64,000 nucleotides of DNA, taken from NCBI RefSeq assembly GCF_003182195.1, contig NZ_QGTM01000012.1:21566-85565 (forward strand), in the 5' to 3' direction. Origin of the DNA: Halomonas sp. A11-A (lineage in GTDB: Bacteria; Pseudomonadota; Gammaproteobacteria; Pseudomonadales; Halomonadaceae). The notes beneath the pieces were generated by a model. That model did not search any database. It was not told where the DNA came from and saw only the letters and a list, made by a program, of their open reading frames with translations. This document shows, piece after piece, positions 8,315 through 16,899 of this stretch. Both the position numbers and the translations under genes were made by a program. How positions within the stretch are numbered: the stretch's first letter is position 1; the number at the start of each line of letters is the position of its first letter.

Positions 8315-9535
8315 ATGACCTCCTCCTTATGGCAGCGCCATCCCCTGGCCATCATCGTGCTCGCCCAGCTGTTCGGCACCTCGCTGTGGTTCTCGGTCAA
8401 CGGCGTGGGCCTCTCGCTCTCCCGGGACCTGGGCCTCTCCGAGGCGGACCTGGGCCGCCTGACCCTGACCGTCCAGGCGGGCTTTATCGTCGGCACCCTG
8501 ACCCTGGCCGCCACCGGCCTGGCCGATCGCTTTCGGGCCAGCCGGATCTTCGCCCTCTCCTGCCTGCTCGGCGCGCTGACCAATGCGGGCTTCGTGATCG
8601 CCGCCCCCCATCCGCCCCTGGACCTGCTGCTGCGCTTCGCCACCGGGCTCTGCCTGGCCGGCATCTACCCGCTGGGCATGAAGCTGGTGATCGGCTGGAC
8701 GCCCAGGCACACCGGGGCGGCGCTGGCATGGCTCGTCGGCATGCTGACCCTGGGCACCGCCCTGCCCCACCTGCTGCGCGGTTCCACCCTGGGCCTGCCC
8801 TGGGAGTGGCCCCTGCTGGGCGCCTCGGCCCTGGCGCTGGCGGGCGGCGCCATGATCCTCGCCCTTGGGGACGGCCCCCACCTGCCACCGCCCGGCGGCA
8901 AGGCGCGCCTGCTGGACGGCCTGGCCGCCCTGGGCGAACGGCGCTTTCGCGCCGTGGCGGGTGGCTACTTCGGCCACTGCTGGGAGCTCTATGCGCTCTG
9001 GACCCTGACGCCCTTCCTGGTGGCGCGGGAGGTGGCGAGGCTCGGCGCCCCGGAGGCCTGGATTCCCTGGCTATCATTCGCGGTGATCGCACTTGGCCTC
9101 GCGGGCTGTGTCGGCGGCGGCGCCCTGAGCCGTCGGCTCGGCAGCCTGTGGGTGGCGCGCCGGGCCCTGGCGGCCTCCGGGCTGGTCTGCCTGGCCTATC
9201 CGCTGCTGCCCTGGGCGCCGCCCGGGCTGCTGCTGGGACTGCTGGCCCTGTGGGGGCTGACGGTGATCGCCGACTCACCGCAGTTCTCGGCCCTGGCGGC
9301 GGCCAGCGCCCCGCGCGAGCGGGTGGGTTCCACCCTGGCCGTCATGAACGCCGTGGGCTTCGCCCTGACCATCCCCGCCATCTCCCTCACCACAGCGCTG
9401 TGGGGGCTGCAGGGGAGCTGGGTGCTGTGGTGGCTGCTGCCGGGTCCGCTGCTCGGGCTCTGGGCCATGCGCGGCCTGCGCGAGCTCCCGGACACGCCGG
9501 CGGGCGATGATGGGGCCAGCCGGCAGCGGACTTGA
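8315..9535 (+). CDS. MFS transporter
   Basis: Major facilitator of 406 residues with 12 predicted membrane segments. The loop 2-3 region reads ATGLADRFRASR, a variant of the MFS signature. It sits 47 bp after the CC-motif gene in the same direction, inside the arsenic block, which suggests efflux of an arsenic compound or intermediate. No residue pattern allows a substrate call. The C-terminal tail is short and polar. Confidence 0.8.
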   Translation: MTSSLWQRHPLAIIVLAQLFGTSLWFSVNGVGLSLSRDLGLSEADLGRLTLTVQAGFIVGTLTLAATGLADRFRASRIFALSCLLGALTNAGFVIAAPHPPLDLLLRFATGLCLAGIYPLGMKLVIGWTPRHTGAALAWLVGMLTLGTALPHLLRGSTLGLPWEWPLLGASALALAGGAMILALGDGPHLPPPGGKARLLDGLAALGERRFRAVAGGYFGHCWELYALWTLTPFLVAREVARLGAPEAWIPWLSFAVIALGLAGCVGGGALSRRLGSLWVARRALAASGLVCLAYPLLPWAPPGLLLGLLALWGLTVIADSPQFSALAAASAPRERVGSTLAVMNAVGFALTIPAISLTTALWGLQGSWVLWWLLPGPLLGLWAMRGLRELPDTPAGDDGASRQRT

Positions 9536-9570
9536 CCGGGGTCATCCCAGCGGCAAGCGGGACCTGCAAG

Positions 9571-9593
9571 ACATATGGATTTCCGCATACACT
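9571..9593. promoter_or_regulatory. Candidate ArsR-like site upstream of the ArsP-type permease
   Basis: The stretch from 9571 contains CATATGGATTTCC and GCATACA. It shares the ATATGGA core and a following CATA with the dyad at 6812-6835, but with 2 bp more spacing. Weak evidence. Confidence 0.25.
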
Positions 9594-9628
9594 GGGCGTG
9601 ACACCTCCCCCTGGCCAGGAACCGCACC

Positions 9629-10972
9629 ATGTCAGAGCCTGCTACACCCTCCCCGTCCCGCCGCCTGCTGGCCATGGCCAGGGAGAACCCCGAGCAGGTC
9701 CGCTGGCTGGGGGCCGTGGTGGGGATCTTCCTGCTGATCTACTTCCTGCCCGCCGGCACGGCGCGCTTCGACAACGCCGTGCTGGAAGGCATCCGCCTGA
9801 CCCACTGGTACGCCCGGGAGCACGTGATCCTCTGCCTGCTCCCGGCCTTCGTGATCGCCGGCGCCATGGCCACCTACCTGAGTCAGGGCGCGGTGATGCG
9901 CTACCTGGGGCCCAGTGCTCCCAAGCCGGTGGCCTTCGGCATGGCCTCGGTCTCCGGCACCCTGCTGGCGGTCTGCTCCTGCACCGTGCTGCCGCTGTTC
10001 GGCGGCATCTACCGGCGCGGAGCGGGCCTGGGCCCCGCGGTGGCCTTCCTCTACTCGGGGCCGGCCATCAACATCATGGCCATCGTGGTCACCGCCAAGG
10101 TGCTGGGGCTGGAGCTGGGGCTGGCGCGGGCCGTCGGCGCCATCATCTTCGCCGTGGTGATCGGGGTGATCATGCACCTGATCTATCGCCGGGAGGAGCA
10201 GGCCCGGGCGGCGGCCAACGGCCGCGGCTTCGAGGGCGAGCTCTCCCGCCCCCTGGGCCAGGTGGCCGCCTTCTTCGGGCTGATGGTGGGCATCCTGGTG
10301 TTCGCCAACTGGGCCGTCGCCGACAGCCCCGCCTGGATGGCCATCCACGGCTGGAAGTGGCAGATCACCGCCGTGCTCGCCGGCCTCTTCGCCCTGCTGC
10401 TGATGCGCCGCTGGGGCTGGCCGCTGCACCAGGTGGCGGCGCTGGCCGGCGCCGTGGTGCTCGCCGCCCTGCTGGCGCCCGGCGTGCCGGAGCTGGCCTT
10501 CGCCGTGGGCATCATCGGCCTGATGCTGATCGCCACCCTGCGCGACGAGGACCGCGAGTGGGCCGAGCAGAGCTGGGACTTCACCAAGCAGATCATGCCG
10601 CTGCTGCTGGTCGGGGTCTTCGTGGCCGGGCTGCTGCTGGGCCGACCCGGGGAGGAGGGGCTGATCCCCTCCGAGTGGGTGGTGCTGGCGGTGGGCGACA
10701 ACAGCTTTCGCTCCACCTTCCTCGCCTCGCTGCTGGGCGGCTTCATGTACTTCTCGACGCTGACCGAGGTGCCCATCGTCCAGGGCCTGATCGGCAACGG
10801 CATGGGCAAGGGCCCGGCGCTGGCGCTGCTGCTGGCGGGCCCCGCCCTGTCGCTGCCCAACATGCTGGTGATCCGCACCATCATGGGCACACAGAAGACC
10901 CTGGTCTACTGTGCCCTGGTGGTGGTCATGGCGACCTTCACCGGCTATCTCTACGGCCAGCTGTGGCCGTGA
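9629..10972 (+). CDS. ArsP_1-type permease
   Basis: Integral membrane permease of 447 residues with two similar halves. The first half has the SCTVLPLF signature (Cys116 and Cys118 in VCSCTVLP) followed by GPAINI; the second half has a matching LTEVPIVQGL and GPALSLPN. Family members include ArsP, which exports trivalent organoarsenicals; other members have been linked to metals. Next to it is a small thioredoxin-like protein, an arrangement common for this permease group. Placement in an arsenic cluster supports an organoarsenical or metalloid substrate, but this is inference. Confidence 0.8.
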   Translation: MSEPATPSPSRRLLAMARENPEQVRWLGAVVGIFLLIYFLPAGTARFDNAVLEGIRLTHWYAREHVILCLLPAFVIAGAMATYLSQGAVMRYLGPSAPKPVAFGMASVSGTLLAVCSCTVLPLFGGIYRRGAGLGPAVAFLYSGPAINIMAIVVTAKVLGLELGLARAVGAIIFAVVIGVIMHLIYRREEQARAAANGRGFEGELSRPLGQVAAFFGLMVGILVFANWAVADSPAWMAIHGWKWQITAVLAGLFALLLMRRWGWPLHQVAALAGAVVLAALLAPGVPELAFAVGIIGLMLIATLRDEDREWAEQSWDFTKQIMPLLLVGVFVAGLLLGRPGEEGLIPSEWVVLAVGDNSFRSTFLASLLGGFMYFSTLTEVPIVQGLIGNGMGKGPALALLLAGPALSLPNMLVIRTIMGTQKTLVYCALVVVMATFTGYLYGQLWP

Positions 10973-11000
10973 TACCGACACACTTCACAAGGAGACTCCC

Positions 11001-11234
11001 ATGAAACTGAGCATCTACGGCAAGGGCTGCAAGAAGTGCGACCAGCTCACCGCCAACGCCCAGGAAGCCGCCGAGGCCCTGGGCATGACGGTGGAGATCG
11101 AGAAGGTCACCGACATGAACGCCATCATCGATGCCGGCGTGATGAATACGCCGGCCCTCGCCATCGACGGCGAGCTGGTCACCGAGGGCAAGGTGGCCAG
11201 CGCCGAGGAGCTGGAGACGCTCCTCAAGGGGTGA
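11001..11234 (+). CDS. Small thioredoxin-fold protein (CxxC)
   Basis: A 77-residue protein with a redox motif GCKKC (Cys10, Cys13) and a cis-proline region MNTPALAIDG, as in the small redox-active disulfide family. ATG at 11001 with AAGGAGA upstream, 28 bp after the permease. It probably delivers electrons or handles the thiol-bound substrate for the permease. It ends convergently at arsR, with no gap. Confidence 0.85.
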   Translation: MKLSIYGKGCKKCDQLTANAQEAAEALGMTVEIEKVTDMNAIIDAGVMNTPALAIDGELVTEGKVASAEELETLLKG

Positions 11235-11582
11235 TCAGCAGAGCGCGGCACACCGCTCCGGACGGTTGCCCATGCCCGCCAGGCGCTGCTGCAGCAGGGC
11301 GAGCCGCCCGGCCTCGCCCTGCTCCGCGGCGGCGAGCACCGCCTCGACCCAGGCCGGCAGCCCCTCGCCCAGGCGATAGTAGACCCACTGCCCCTCGCGG
11401 CGATCGTTGAGCAGGCCGCAGGCGCGCAGCTGGGCCAGGTGGCGCGATACCTTGGGCTGCGACTCCTCCAGGGCGTGGGTCATCTCGCAGACGCAGAGCT
11501 CACCCTCCCGGCGGATCAGCAGGGTCACCAGCAGGCGGGTGTCGTCACCGAGGCACTTGAACAGGCGAGAAGGTGCAATCAT
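11235..11582 (-). CDS. arsR: ArsR-family metalloregulator
   Basis: Winged-helix repressor of 115 residues. The As(III)-site motif is ELCVCEM with Cys30 and Cys32; the third cysteine found in the E. coli type is absent (Thr/His follow). A C-terminal pair, Cys111 and Cys115 in the last five residues, could supply further ligands. The recognition helix is SQPKVSRHLAQL. It is the last gene of the minus-strand pst-arsC run, 33 bp after arsC. Confidence 0.9.
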   Translation of the reverse strand: MIAPSRLFKCLGDDTRLLVTLLIRREGELCVCEMTHALEESQPKVSRHLAQLRACGLLNDRREGQWVYYRLGEGLPAWVEAVLAAAEQGEAGRLALLQQRLAGMGNRPERCAALC

Positions 11583-11593
11583 CGAGGGCTCAC

Positions 11594-11620
11594 CATATCG
11601 GGCAGGGGATGCCCGCTATG
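11594..11620 (-). promoter_or_regulatory. arsC-arsR intercistronic inverted repeat
   Basis: Arms CATATCGGGCA (11594-11604) and TGCCCGCTATG (11610-11620) match at 10 of 11 positions around a 5-base centre. It overlaps the arsC stop and lies just before the arsR start. It may be an ArsR operator (CATA/TATG ends) for a private arsR promoter, or an RNA hairpin tuning arsR expression. No T-run follows, so a terminator is unlikely. Confidence 0.5.
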
Positions 11621-12086
11621 GTACCCCAGGCATTCCGCCGTCGCTCACCCCGCCGCCCTCGGCGCGCCGCTGCTGGCGGCGCTTGACCGCCACCCAGAGC
11701 TCCAGCCGGCCGCGAATGTCGCGCAGCGCCCGGGTATAGGCCGTTGGTCCCTCGTGCAGGCGCGGATCGGGGATATCCCAGTAGATCAGCTCGTCCGTCC
11801 TGCCCTGCCAGTCGCGACAGCGCTGCTGAGCCTTTTCGCAGAGGATCATCACGGCATCGAAGTGGCGGTCGGCATAGCGCTCGATGGGCTCGCTGGCCAA
11901 GCCCTCCGTCGGGATACCGAACTCGCGCAGCGCCGCCAGGGTGTGCTCGTGGGGCGCATCGGGCTCCACCCCGGCGCTGAAGGCCTCGCAGAGATCCCCG
12001 GCCATGTGGTTGAGCAGCGCCTCCCCCATCAGCGAGCGCGCCGAGTTGGCGTTGCACAGAAACAGCACCTGAAGCTTCCTGCCCAT
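11616..12086 (-). CDS. arsC: Arsenate reductase, low-molecular-weight phosphatase type
   Basis: Reduces As(V) to As(III). 156 residues with the CX5R loop CNANSARS (Cys11, Arg17), a later thiol pair Cys83 and Cys90 in ILCEKAQQRC, and the general-acid segment YWDIPDP. The ATG at 12086 has GAGGAG 6 bases upstream; the frame stays open to 12125 inside pstB but without a site. It starts 10 bp after the pstB stop, so it looks cotranscribed with the phosphate transporter. Confidence 0.9.
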   Translation of the reverse strand: MGRKLQVLFLCNANSARSLMGEALLNHMAGDLCEAFSAGVEPDAPHEHTLAALREFGIPTEGLASEPIERYADRHFDAVMILCEKAQQRCRDWQGRTDELIYWDIPDPRLHEGPTAYTRALRDIRGRLELWVAVKRRQQRRAEGGGVSDGGMPGVP

Positions 12087-12096
12087 CACGTTCTCC

Positions 12097-12921
12097 TCAG
12101 CCGAAGCGCCCGGTGATGTAGTCATGGGTGCGCTGGTTGCTGGGGTTGGTGAAGATCCTGTCGGTCTTGTCGACCTCCACCAGGTCGCCCATGTGGAAGA
12201 AGGCGGTGCGGTCGGCGACGCGCGCGGCCTGCTGCATGTTGTGGGTCACCATGACGATGGTGTAGCTGTCGGAGAGCTCGTCGATGAGCTGCTCGATCTT
12301 CGCCGTGGCGATGGGGTCCAGGGCCGAGCAGGGCTCGTCCATCAGGATCACCTCGGGGCTGATCGCGATGGTCCGGGCAATGCAGAGGCGCTGCTGCTGG
12401 CCGCCGGAGAGGCCGGTGCCGGGCTGGTCGAGGCGGTCCTTGACCTCCTCCCAGAGCCCCGCCTTGCGCAGGCTGCTCTCGACGATGTCGTCGAGCTCCG
12501 CCTTGCGCCGGGCGAGGCCGTGCAGACGCGGCCCGTAGGCGATGTTTTCGTAGATCGACTTGGGGAAGGGGTTGGGTTTCTGGAAGACGATCCCCACCTG
12601 AGCCCGCAGCAGCACCACATCGAGGTTGGGGGCGTAGATGTCCTGGCCCTCCAGGGTCACCTCGCCCTCCACCCGGCAGCCCGGGATGGTGTCATTCATG
12701 CGGTTGAGGCAGCGTAGGAAGGTCGACTTGCCGCAGCCCGAGGGGCCGATGAAGGCCACCACCTCGTTCTCGAAGATGTCTACGTCGATGCCGTGGAGCG
12801 CCTCGGTCTCGCCGTAGTGCACCTTGACGCCGCGGGCGCGCATCTTGATGCGATCGGAGGCCTTGCTGGTCCGACTGTCTCCGAGGCCGGTGGGTACCGG
12901 GGTGTTGGTTACCATGTTCAT
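12097..12921 (-). CDS. pstB: Phosphate ABC transporter ATP-binding protein PstB
   Basis: ATPase of the high-affinity phosphate importer, 274 residues. Walker [10 protein letters not shown] at residues 59-67, signature LSGGQQQR, Walker [14 protein letters not shown], switch His in VTHNMQQA. The start abuts the pstA stop (12922), with GAGGTGG upstream. No phoU follows; arsC takes that place, which is unusual for a pst operon. Confidence 0.95.
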   Translation of the reverse strand: MNMVTNTPVPTGLGDSRTSKASDRIKMRARGVKVHYGETEALHGIDVDIFENEVVAFIGPSGCGKSTFLRCLNRMNDTIPGCRVEGEVTLEGQDIYAPNLDVVLLRAQVGIVFQKPNPFPKSIYENIAYGPRLHGLARRKAELDDIVESSLRKAGLWEEVKDRLDQPGTGLSGGQQQRLCIARTIAISPEVILMDEPCSALDPIATAKIEQLIDELSDSYTIVMVTHNMQQAARVADRTAFFHMGDLVEVDKTDRIFTNPSNQRTHDYITGRFG

Positions 12922-14286
12922 TTACCACCTCGTCTCGAATCGCTTGCGCAGCCAGATGGCCAGCGCATTGAGGCTCAGCATCAGGCCCAGCAGCACGATG
13001 ATGGCTGCCGAGGTGCGCGCCTCGAAGAAGTTGCGCAGTTCGTTGCCCTGCCACAGGTAGATCTGCACCGGCAGGGCCGTGGACTGCTCCAGGGGGGTGC
13101 CCGGCACGTTGGCGACGAAAGCGTTCATGCCGATCAGAAGCAGCGGCGCCGTCTCGCCCAGGGCCTGGGCGACACCGAGGATGGAGCCGGTCAGGATCCC
13201 CGGCAGCGCCAGCGGCAGCACGTGATGAAAGACCGTCTGCACCTTCGAGGCGCCGATGCCGAGCGCCGCCTGGCGGATCGAGCCGGGAATGGAGCGCAGC
13301 GAGGCCCGGGTGGCGATGATGATGGTGGGCAGGGTCATCAGGGTCAGCACCAAGCCACCCACCAGAGGCGCGGAGAGCGGCAGCCCCAGGTAGCCGATGA
13401 AGATCGCCGCCCCCAGCAGGCCGAAGACGATGGAGGGCACCGCCGCCAGGTTGTTGATATTGATCTCGATCAGGTCGGTCAGGCGGTTCTTCGGTGCGAA
13501 CTCCTCCAGGTAGATGGCGCTGGCCACGCCGATCGGCACCGAGAGCACGATCACTACCAGCATCATGAACAGCGAGCCCATGAAGGCGCCGGCCAGGCCC
13601 GCCGAGGCCGGCGAGCTGCGCGAGTCGGTGTTGAGGAAGAGCGCGGTGCTAAAGGCGTTGGTGATCACCCCGCGGTCGAAGAGCTCGTCGGCCCACTCCC
13701 GGGTCTGGGGGCTGAGCTGCTGCTGATGATCCGGCAGGCTGCGGTCGATGTTGCCCTTCAGCCACACATCCACGTTGGCCGAGGCCAGCATCTTGACGGT
13801 GATCGTCTGCCCCAGCAACGAGGGGTCCTCGATGAAGCGGTCGCGCAGGGCAAAGCGCTCACCGGAGGTGATCAGGGCACGCAGGTCACGGGTCTGGCTC
13901 GCCTCGATCTCGCCGAGCTCGGTCTTGAGCGCCTCATCGATGATCTGCTGCCAGTTGACCAGGCCCACCTGGCTCATCCAGGCCAGCTCGCGCTCGCGGA
14001 AGGCACTGGCGCTCTCGCCGGAGGCGCGCACCGGCTTCTCCTCGACCCGAATCAGCTCGGGGTCGAAGTGGACATCCAGATGGAAGGTGGCCTGCCAGAA
14101 GGCCGGCACCCCGCGGGAGAGGATGCTGGCGAACAGGATCAGCACCAGGCCCATGCCGGTGACCACCGCCGCCAGCCCCAGACGACGGAAGCGTCGCTCG
14201 CGGGCGTGGCGCCCCGCCAGGGAGGCCTCGATGGTTGCCAGCCGCTGGCGGCTGCGTTCTTCGATGGAGAGGGTGTCAGTGGTCAC
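12922..14286 (-). CDS. pstA: Phosphate ABC transporter permease PstA (long form)
   Basis: Inner-membrane subunit, 454 residues, longer than the ~300-residue E. coli protein. A first membrane segment near residues 35-55 is followed by a long extracytoplasmic insertion of about 170 residues before the core six-segment domain with the coupling motif ASLRSIPGSIRQAALGIGAS. Starts 6 bp after pstC. Confidence 0.93.
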   Translation of the reverse strand: MTTDTLSIEERSRQRLATIEASLAGRHARERRFRRLGLAAVVTGMGLVLILFASILSRGVPAFWQATFHLDVHFDPELIRVEEKPVRASGESASAFRERELAWMSQVGLVNWQQIIDEALKTELGEIEASQTRDLRALITSGERFALRDRFIEDPSLLGQTITVKMLASANVDVWLKGNIDRSLPDHQQQLSPQTREWADELFDRGVITNAFSTALFLNTDSRSSPASAGLAGAFMGSLFMMLVVIVLSVPIGVASAIYLEEFAPKNRLTDLIEININNLAAVPSIVFGLLGAAIFIGYLGLPLSAPLVGGLVLTLMTLPTIIIATRASLRSIPGSIRQAALGIGASKVQTVFHHVLPLALPGILTGSILGVAQALGETAPLLLIGMNAFVANVPGTPLEQSTALPVQIYLWQGNELRNFFEARTSAAIIVLLGLMLSLNALAIWLRKRFETRW

Positions 14287-14292
14287 GGGCGG

Positions 14293-15666
14293 TTACTCAT
14301 ATTGCTGCCGGTAGCGGCGCACCACCACCAGGGCGATGACGTTCAGCCCCAGGGTGATGGCGAATAGCGTCAGGCCCAGGGCGAAGGCCACCAGCGACTG
14401 GGGGCTGGCGAAGTCCATGTCGCCGGTCAGCTGATTGACGATGGTCACCGTAATGGTGGAGACCGCCTCGAAGGGGTTGGCGTGCAGCACCGGGTTGTTG
14501 CCCGCCGCCAGCACCACGATCATGGTCTCGCCGATGGCGCGGCTGGCGGCCAGCAGGAAGGCGCCGACAATGCCCGGGAGCGCCGCCGGCAGCACCACCT
14601 GCCGAATGGTCTCCGACTTGGTGGCGCCGAGACCCAGCGCCCCGTCGCGCAGGGCCTTGGGCACCTGGGTGATGATGTCGTCGGAGAGCGAGGAGACGAA
14701 CGGAATGATCATGATCCCCATCACCAGGCCCGCGGTGAGCGCGCTGGTGGCGCGGATGCTGATGCCCACCATGTCACCGAGCCCGGAGAGGAAGGGGCCG
14801 ATCACGATCAGGGCGAAGAAGCCGTAGACGATGGTGGGGATGCCAGCGAGCACCTCGATCACCGGCTTGGCGACGTTGCGCAGCCAGGGCGGCGCATATT
14901 CGGCCATGTAGATCGCGGTCATCAGCCCCAGCGGCACCGCCACCAGCAGGGCGATGGCACTGACCATCAGGGTACCCCACAGCAGCGGCAGCAGGCCGAA
15001 CTCCCCTTGGCCCGTATCTCCGGAGGTGCTGAAGCGCGGATTCCAGGTGGTGCCGAAGAAGAACTCCGCCGGGCTGATAAAGCGAAAGAAGTTCATCGCC
15101 TCGCCCACCATGGAGAGCACGATGCCCACCGTGGTGAGGATGGCCACCCCGGAACAGAGCGCCAGTGCGATGGTGATCACCCGCTCCACCTGGTTGCGGG
15201 CGCGCAGCTGTGGCGAGATGCGGCCCCGGGCCAGCACCAGGCCGGCAACGGCGGCCACGGCCATGGCGGCGATGGTGATCATGCGCCCCAGCGTCTGCAG
15301 GCTCGCCATATGGGCGGCAGCGGCCAGTTCCGTCTCACTGGGCGTGCCGGAGACGGCGCGATCGGCGGCCAGCGCCGAGACGCGGCGCAGAAAGGTGGAG
15401 AGCTCCCGCTCGCCTAGCGTGGCGATCTCGGGGGGCAGCTGGCGCACCACCAGCAGCTCCACCAGCGAGGTGCCCGCCAGACTCCAGAGCAGGAAGAGGG
15501 CAAAGGCCGGCAGGCCGCACCAGAGGGCCACCAGCATGCCGTAGTATCCGGGACGCGAGTGCAGCCGCACTCCGTCGGTTGCCACCGTGCGACTGCGCGT
15601 CAGGCCGACCTGATAGGCCAGGGCCATGACGATCAGCAGGATGGCGATCAGTACGAGATTATTCAT
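14293..15666 (-). CDS. pstC: Phosphate ABC transporter permease PstC (long form)
   Basis: Inner-membrane partner of PstA, 457 residues. It has two extra N-terminal membrane segments and a periplasmic loop before the usual core. The coupling motif ALRDGALGLGATKSETIRQ is near residue 340. Starts with ATG at 15666, 74 bp after pstS, with a strong hairpin in that gap. Confidence 0.93.
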   Translation of the reverse strand: MNNLVLIAILLIVMALAYQVGLTRSRTVATDGVRLHSRPGYYGMLVALWCGLPAFALFLLWSLAGTSLVELLVVRQLPPEIATLGERELSTFLRRVSALAADRAVSGTPSETELAAAAHMASLQTLGRMITIAAMAVAAVAGLVLARGRISPQLRARNQVERVITIALALCSGVAILTTVGIVLSMVGEAMNFFRFISPAEFFFGTTWNPRFSTSGDTGQGEFGLLPLLWGTLMVSAIALLVAVPLGLMTAIYMAEYAPPWLRNVAKPVIEVLAGIPTIVYGFFALIVIGPFLSGLGDMVGISIRATSALTAGLVMGIMIIPFVSSLSDDIITQVPKALRDGALGLGATKSETIRQVVLPAALPGIVGAFLLAASRAIGETMIVVLAAGNNPVLHANPFEAVSTITVTIVNQLTGDMDFASPQSLVAFALGLTLFAITLGLNVIALVVVRRYRQQYE

Positions 15667-15684
15667 CCTCTCTCCGCATCACTG

Positions 15685-15713
15685 CGCCGGGGCCCCGTGA
15701 CGGGACCCCGGCG
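15685..15713 (-). other. pstS-pstC intercistronic hairpin
   Basis: Arms CGCCGGGGCCCCG (15685-15697) and CGGGACCCCGGCG (15701-15713) pair at 12 of 13 positions around a 3-base loop. With no T-run it is more likely an mRNA-stabilising or attenuating hairpin that favours the binding-protein message over the permease messages. Confidence 0.6.
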
Positions 15714-15740
15714 GACGTGAGTCATCGGGCGACCCGGGCG

Positions 15741-16754
15741 TCACTCGGCGGTAACGTGGGTGCGCGCCTGGAACTGGGCCAGGGCCTCGGCCCGCTCGTC
15801 GTCATCCAGCGGGATCAGGCCGGCATCCTCCAGCGGGCTGCCGTAGCCGGAGATCATCTCGTTGAGGAAGAACTCGGTGTACTCGGCCAGGCCCGGGATC
15901 ACGTCCAGGTGCTCGCCCTTCACGTAGAAGAACAGCGGGCGGGAGACCGGGTACTCGCCGGAGCCGATGGTCTCGAGGCTCGGGGTCACGCCGTCCACGG
16001 TGGCCACCTGCAGCCGGTCGCGGTTCTGGTCGTAGAAGCTCAGGCCGAAGACGCCCACCGCATCGGCCTCGGCGTCCAGGCGCGCCAGGGTCTCGGTGTA
16101 GTCGCCGGCGATCTCGATGATGCGGCCGTCGCCACGCAGGGCGTCGCAGGCGTCGCCTTCCATCTCGTAGCTGTCGCAACCGATGTGCAGCACCTTCTCC
16201 TCGAACACCTCGCGGGTGCCGTGGTTGGAGGCCGGGATGACCAGCACGATCTCCTGGTCCGGCAGGTCGGCATCGATCTCGGACCAGCGGGTATAGGGGT
16301 TGTCGACCAGCTCACCGTCGACACGCACCTGCTGGGCGGCGGCGGCGAAGACATGGGCCGGGGTCAGGGCGAATGCGCCGCGGTCGGCGCGAGAGGCGAA
16401 GACGATGCCGTCGTAGCCGAACATCACCTCGAGCACCTCGTTGACGCCGTTGGACTGGCAGTTCTCGAGCTCGCCGCTGCGAATGGCCCGTGAGGAGTTG
16501 GCAATGTCGATGGTGTTCTCGCCGACGCCCTGGCAGAACTGACGCAGGCCGCCGCCGGAGCCGCCGGAACCCACCACCGGGGTATTGAACTGCGGGAAGT
16601 TGTTGCCGAACTCCTCGGCCACGATGCTGGCGAAGGGCAGGACGGTGGATGAGCCGGCGATCTGGATGGTGTCACGCGCCATGGCGGCGGTGGAGAAGCC
16701 GACGGCCAGACCGGTGGCCAGGGCGAAGCCCAGGGTACGCTTGCTGACGTTCAT
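15741..16754 (-). CDS. pstS: Phosphate-binding periplasmic protein PstS
   Basis: Periplasmic solute-binding protein of 337 residues with a signal peptide (cleavage expected after AAMA, residue ~26). Phosphate-contact segments: SSTVLP, GSGGSGGGLRQFC, DIANSSR, and NHGTRE. Four cysteines (QFC, ENC, GCDS, ACDA) suggest two disulfides. It is the first gene of pstSCAB-arsC-arsR. Selectivity for phosphate against arsenate cannot be judged from sequence, but the linked arsC makes that question relevant. Confidence 0.93.
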   Translation of the reverse strand: MNVSKRTLGFALATGLAVGFSTAAMARDTIQIAGSSTVLPFASIVAEEFGNNFPQFNTPVVGSGGSGGGLRQFCQGVGENTIDIANSSRAIRSGELENCQSNGVNEVLEVMFGYDGIVFASRADRGAFALTPAHVFAAAAQQVRVDGELVDNPYTRWSEIDADLPDQEIVLVIPASNHGTREVFEEKVLHIGCDSYEMEGDACDALRGDGRIIEIAGDYTETLARLDAEADAVGVFGLSFYDQNRDRLQVATVDGVTPSLETIGSGEYPVSRPLFFYVKGEHLDVIPGLAEYTEFFLNEMISGYGSPLEDAGLIPLDDDERAEALAQFQARTHVTAE

Positions 16755-16852
16755 CTTGAGGATCCTCTCTGCATGGGGCCCCGGGACGGTAGGTCCAGGG
16801 GCTCTGGTTCGGCACTAACGGCCGTTTGCAGGGAGGAGTTTGCGCGTCATGG

Positions 16853-16870
16853 ATTGCAGTTCTGTGACGG
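16853..16870 (-). promoter_or_regulatory. Candidate Pho box upstream of pstS
   Basis: On the minus strand CCGTCAC, spacer AGAA, CTGCAAT resembles the paired CTGTCAT repeat with a 4-bp spacer bound by PhoB (6/7 and 5/7 matches). It lies about 100 bp before the pstS ATG. The -10 that should follow is poor, so confidence is low. Confidence 0.3.
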
Positions 16871-16899
16871 CAAGATGTCGGTTGCGTGTCATCCGGGGC

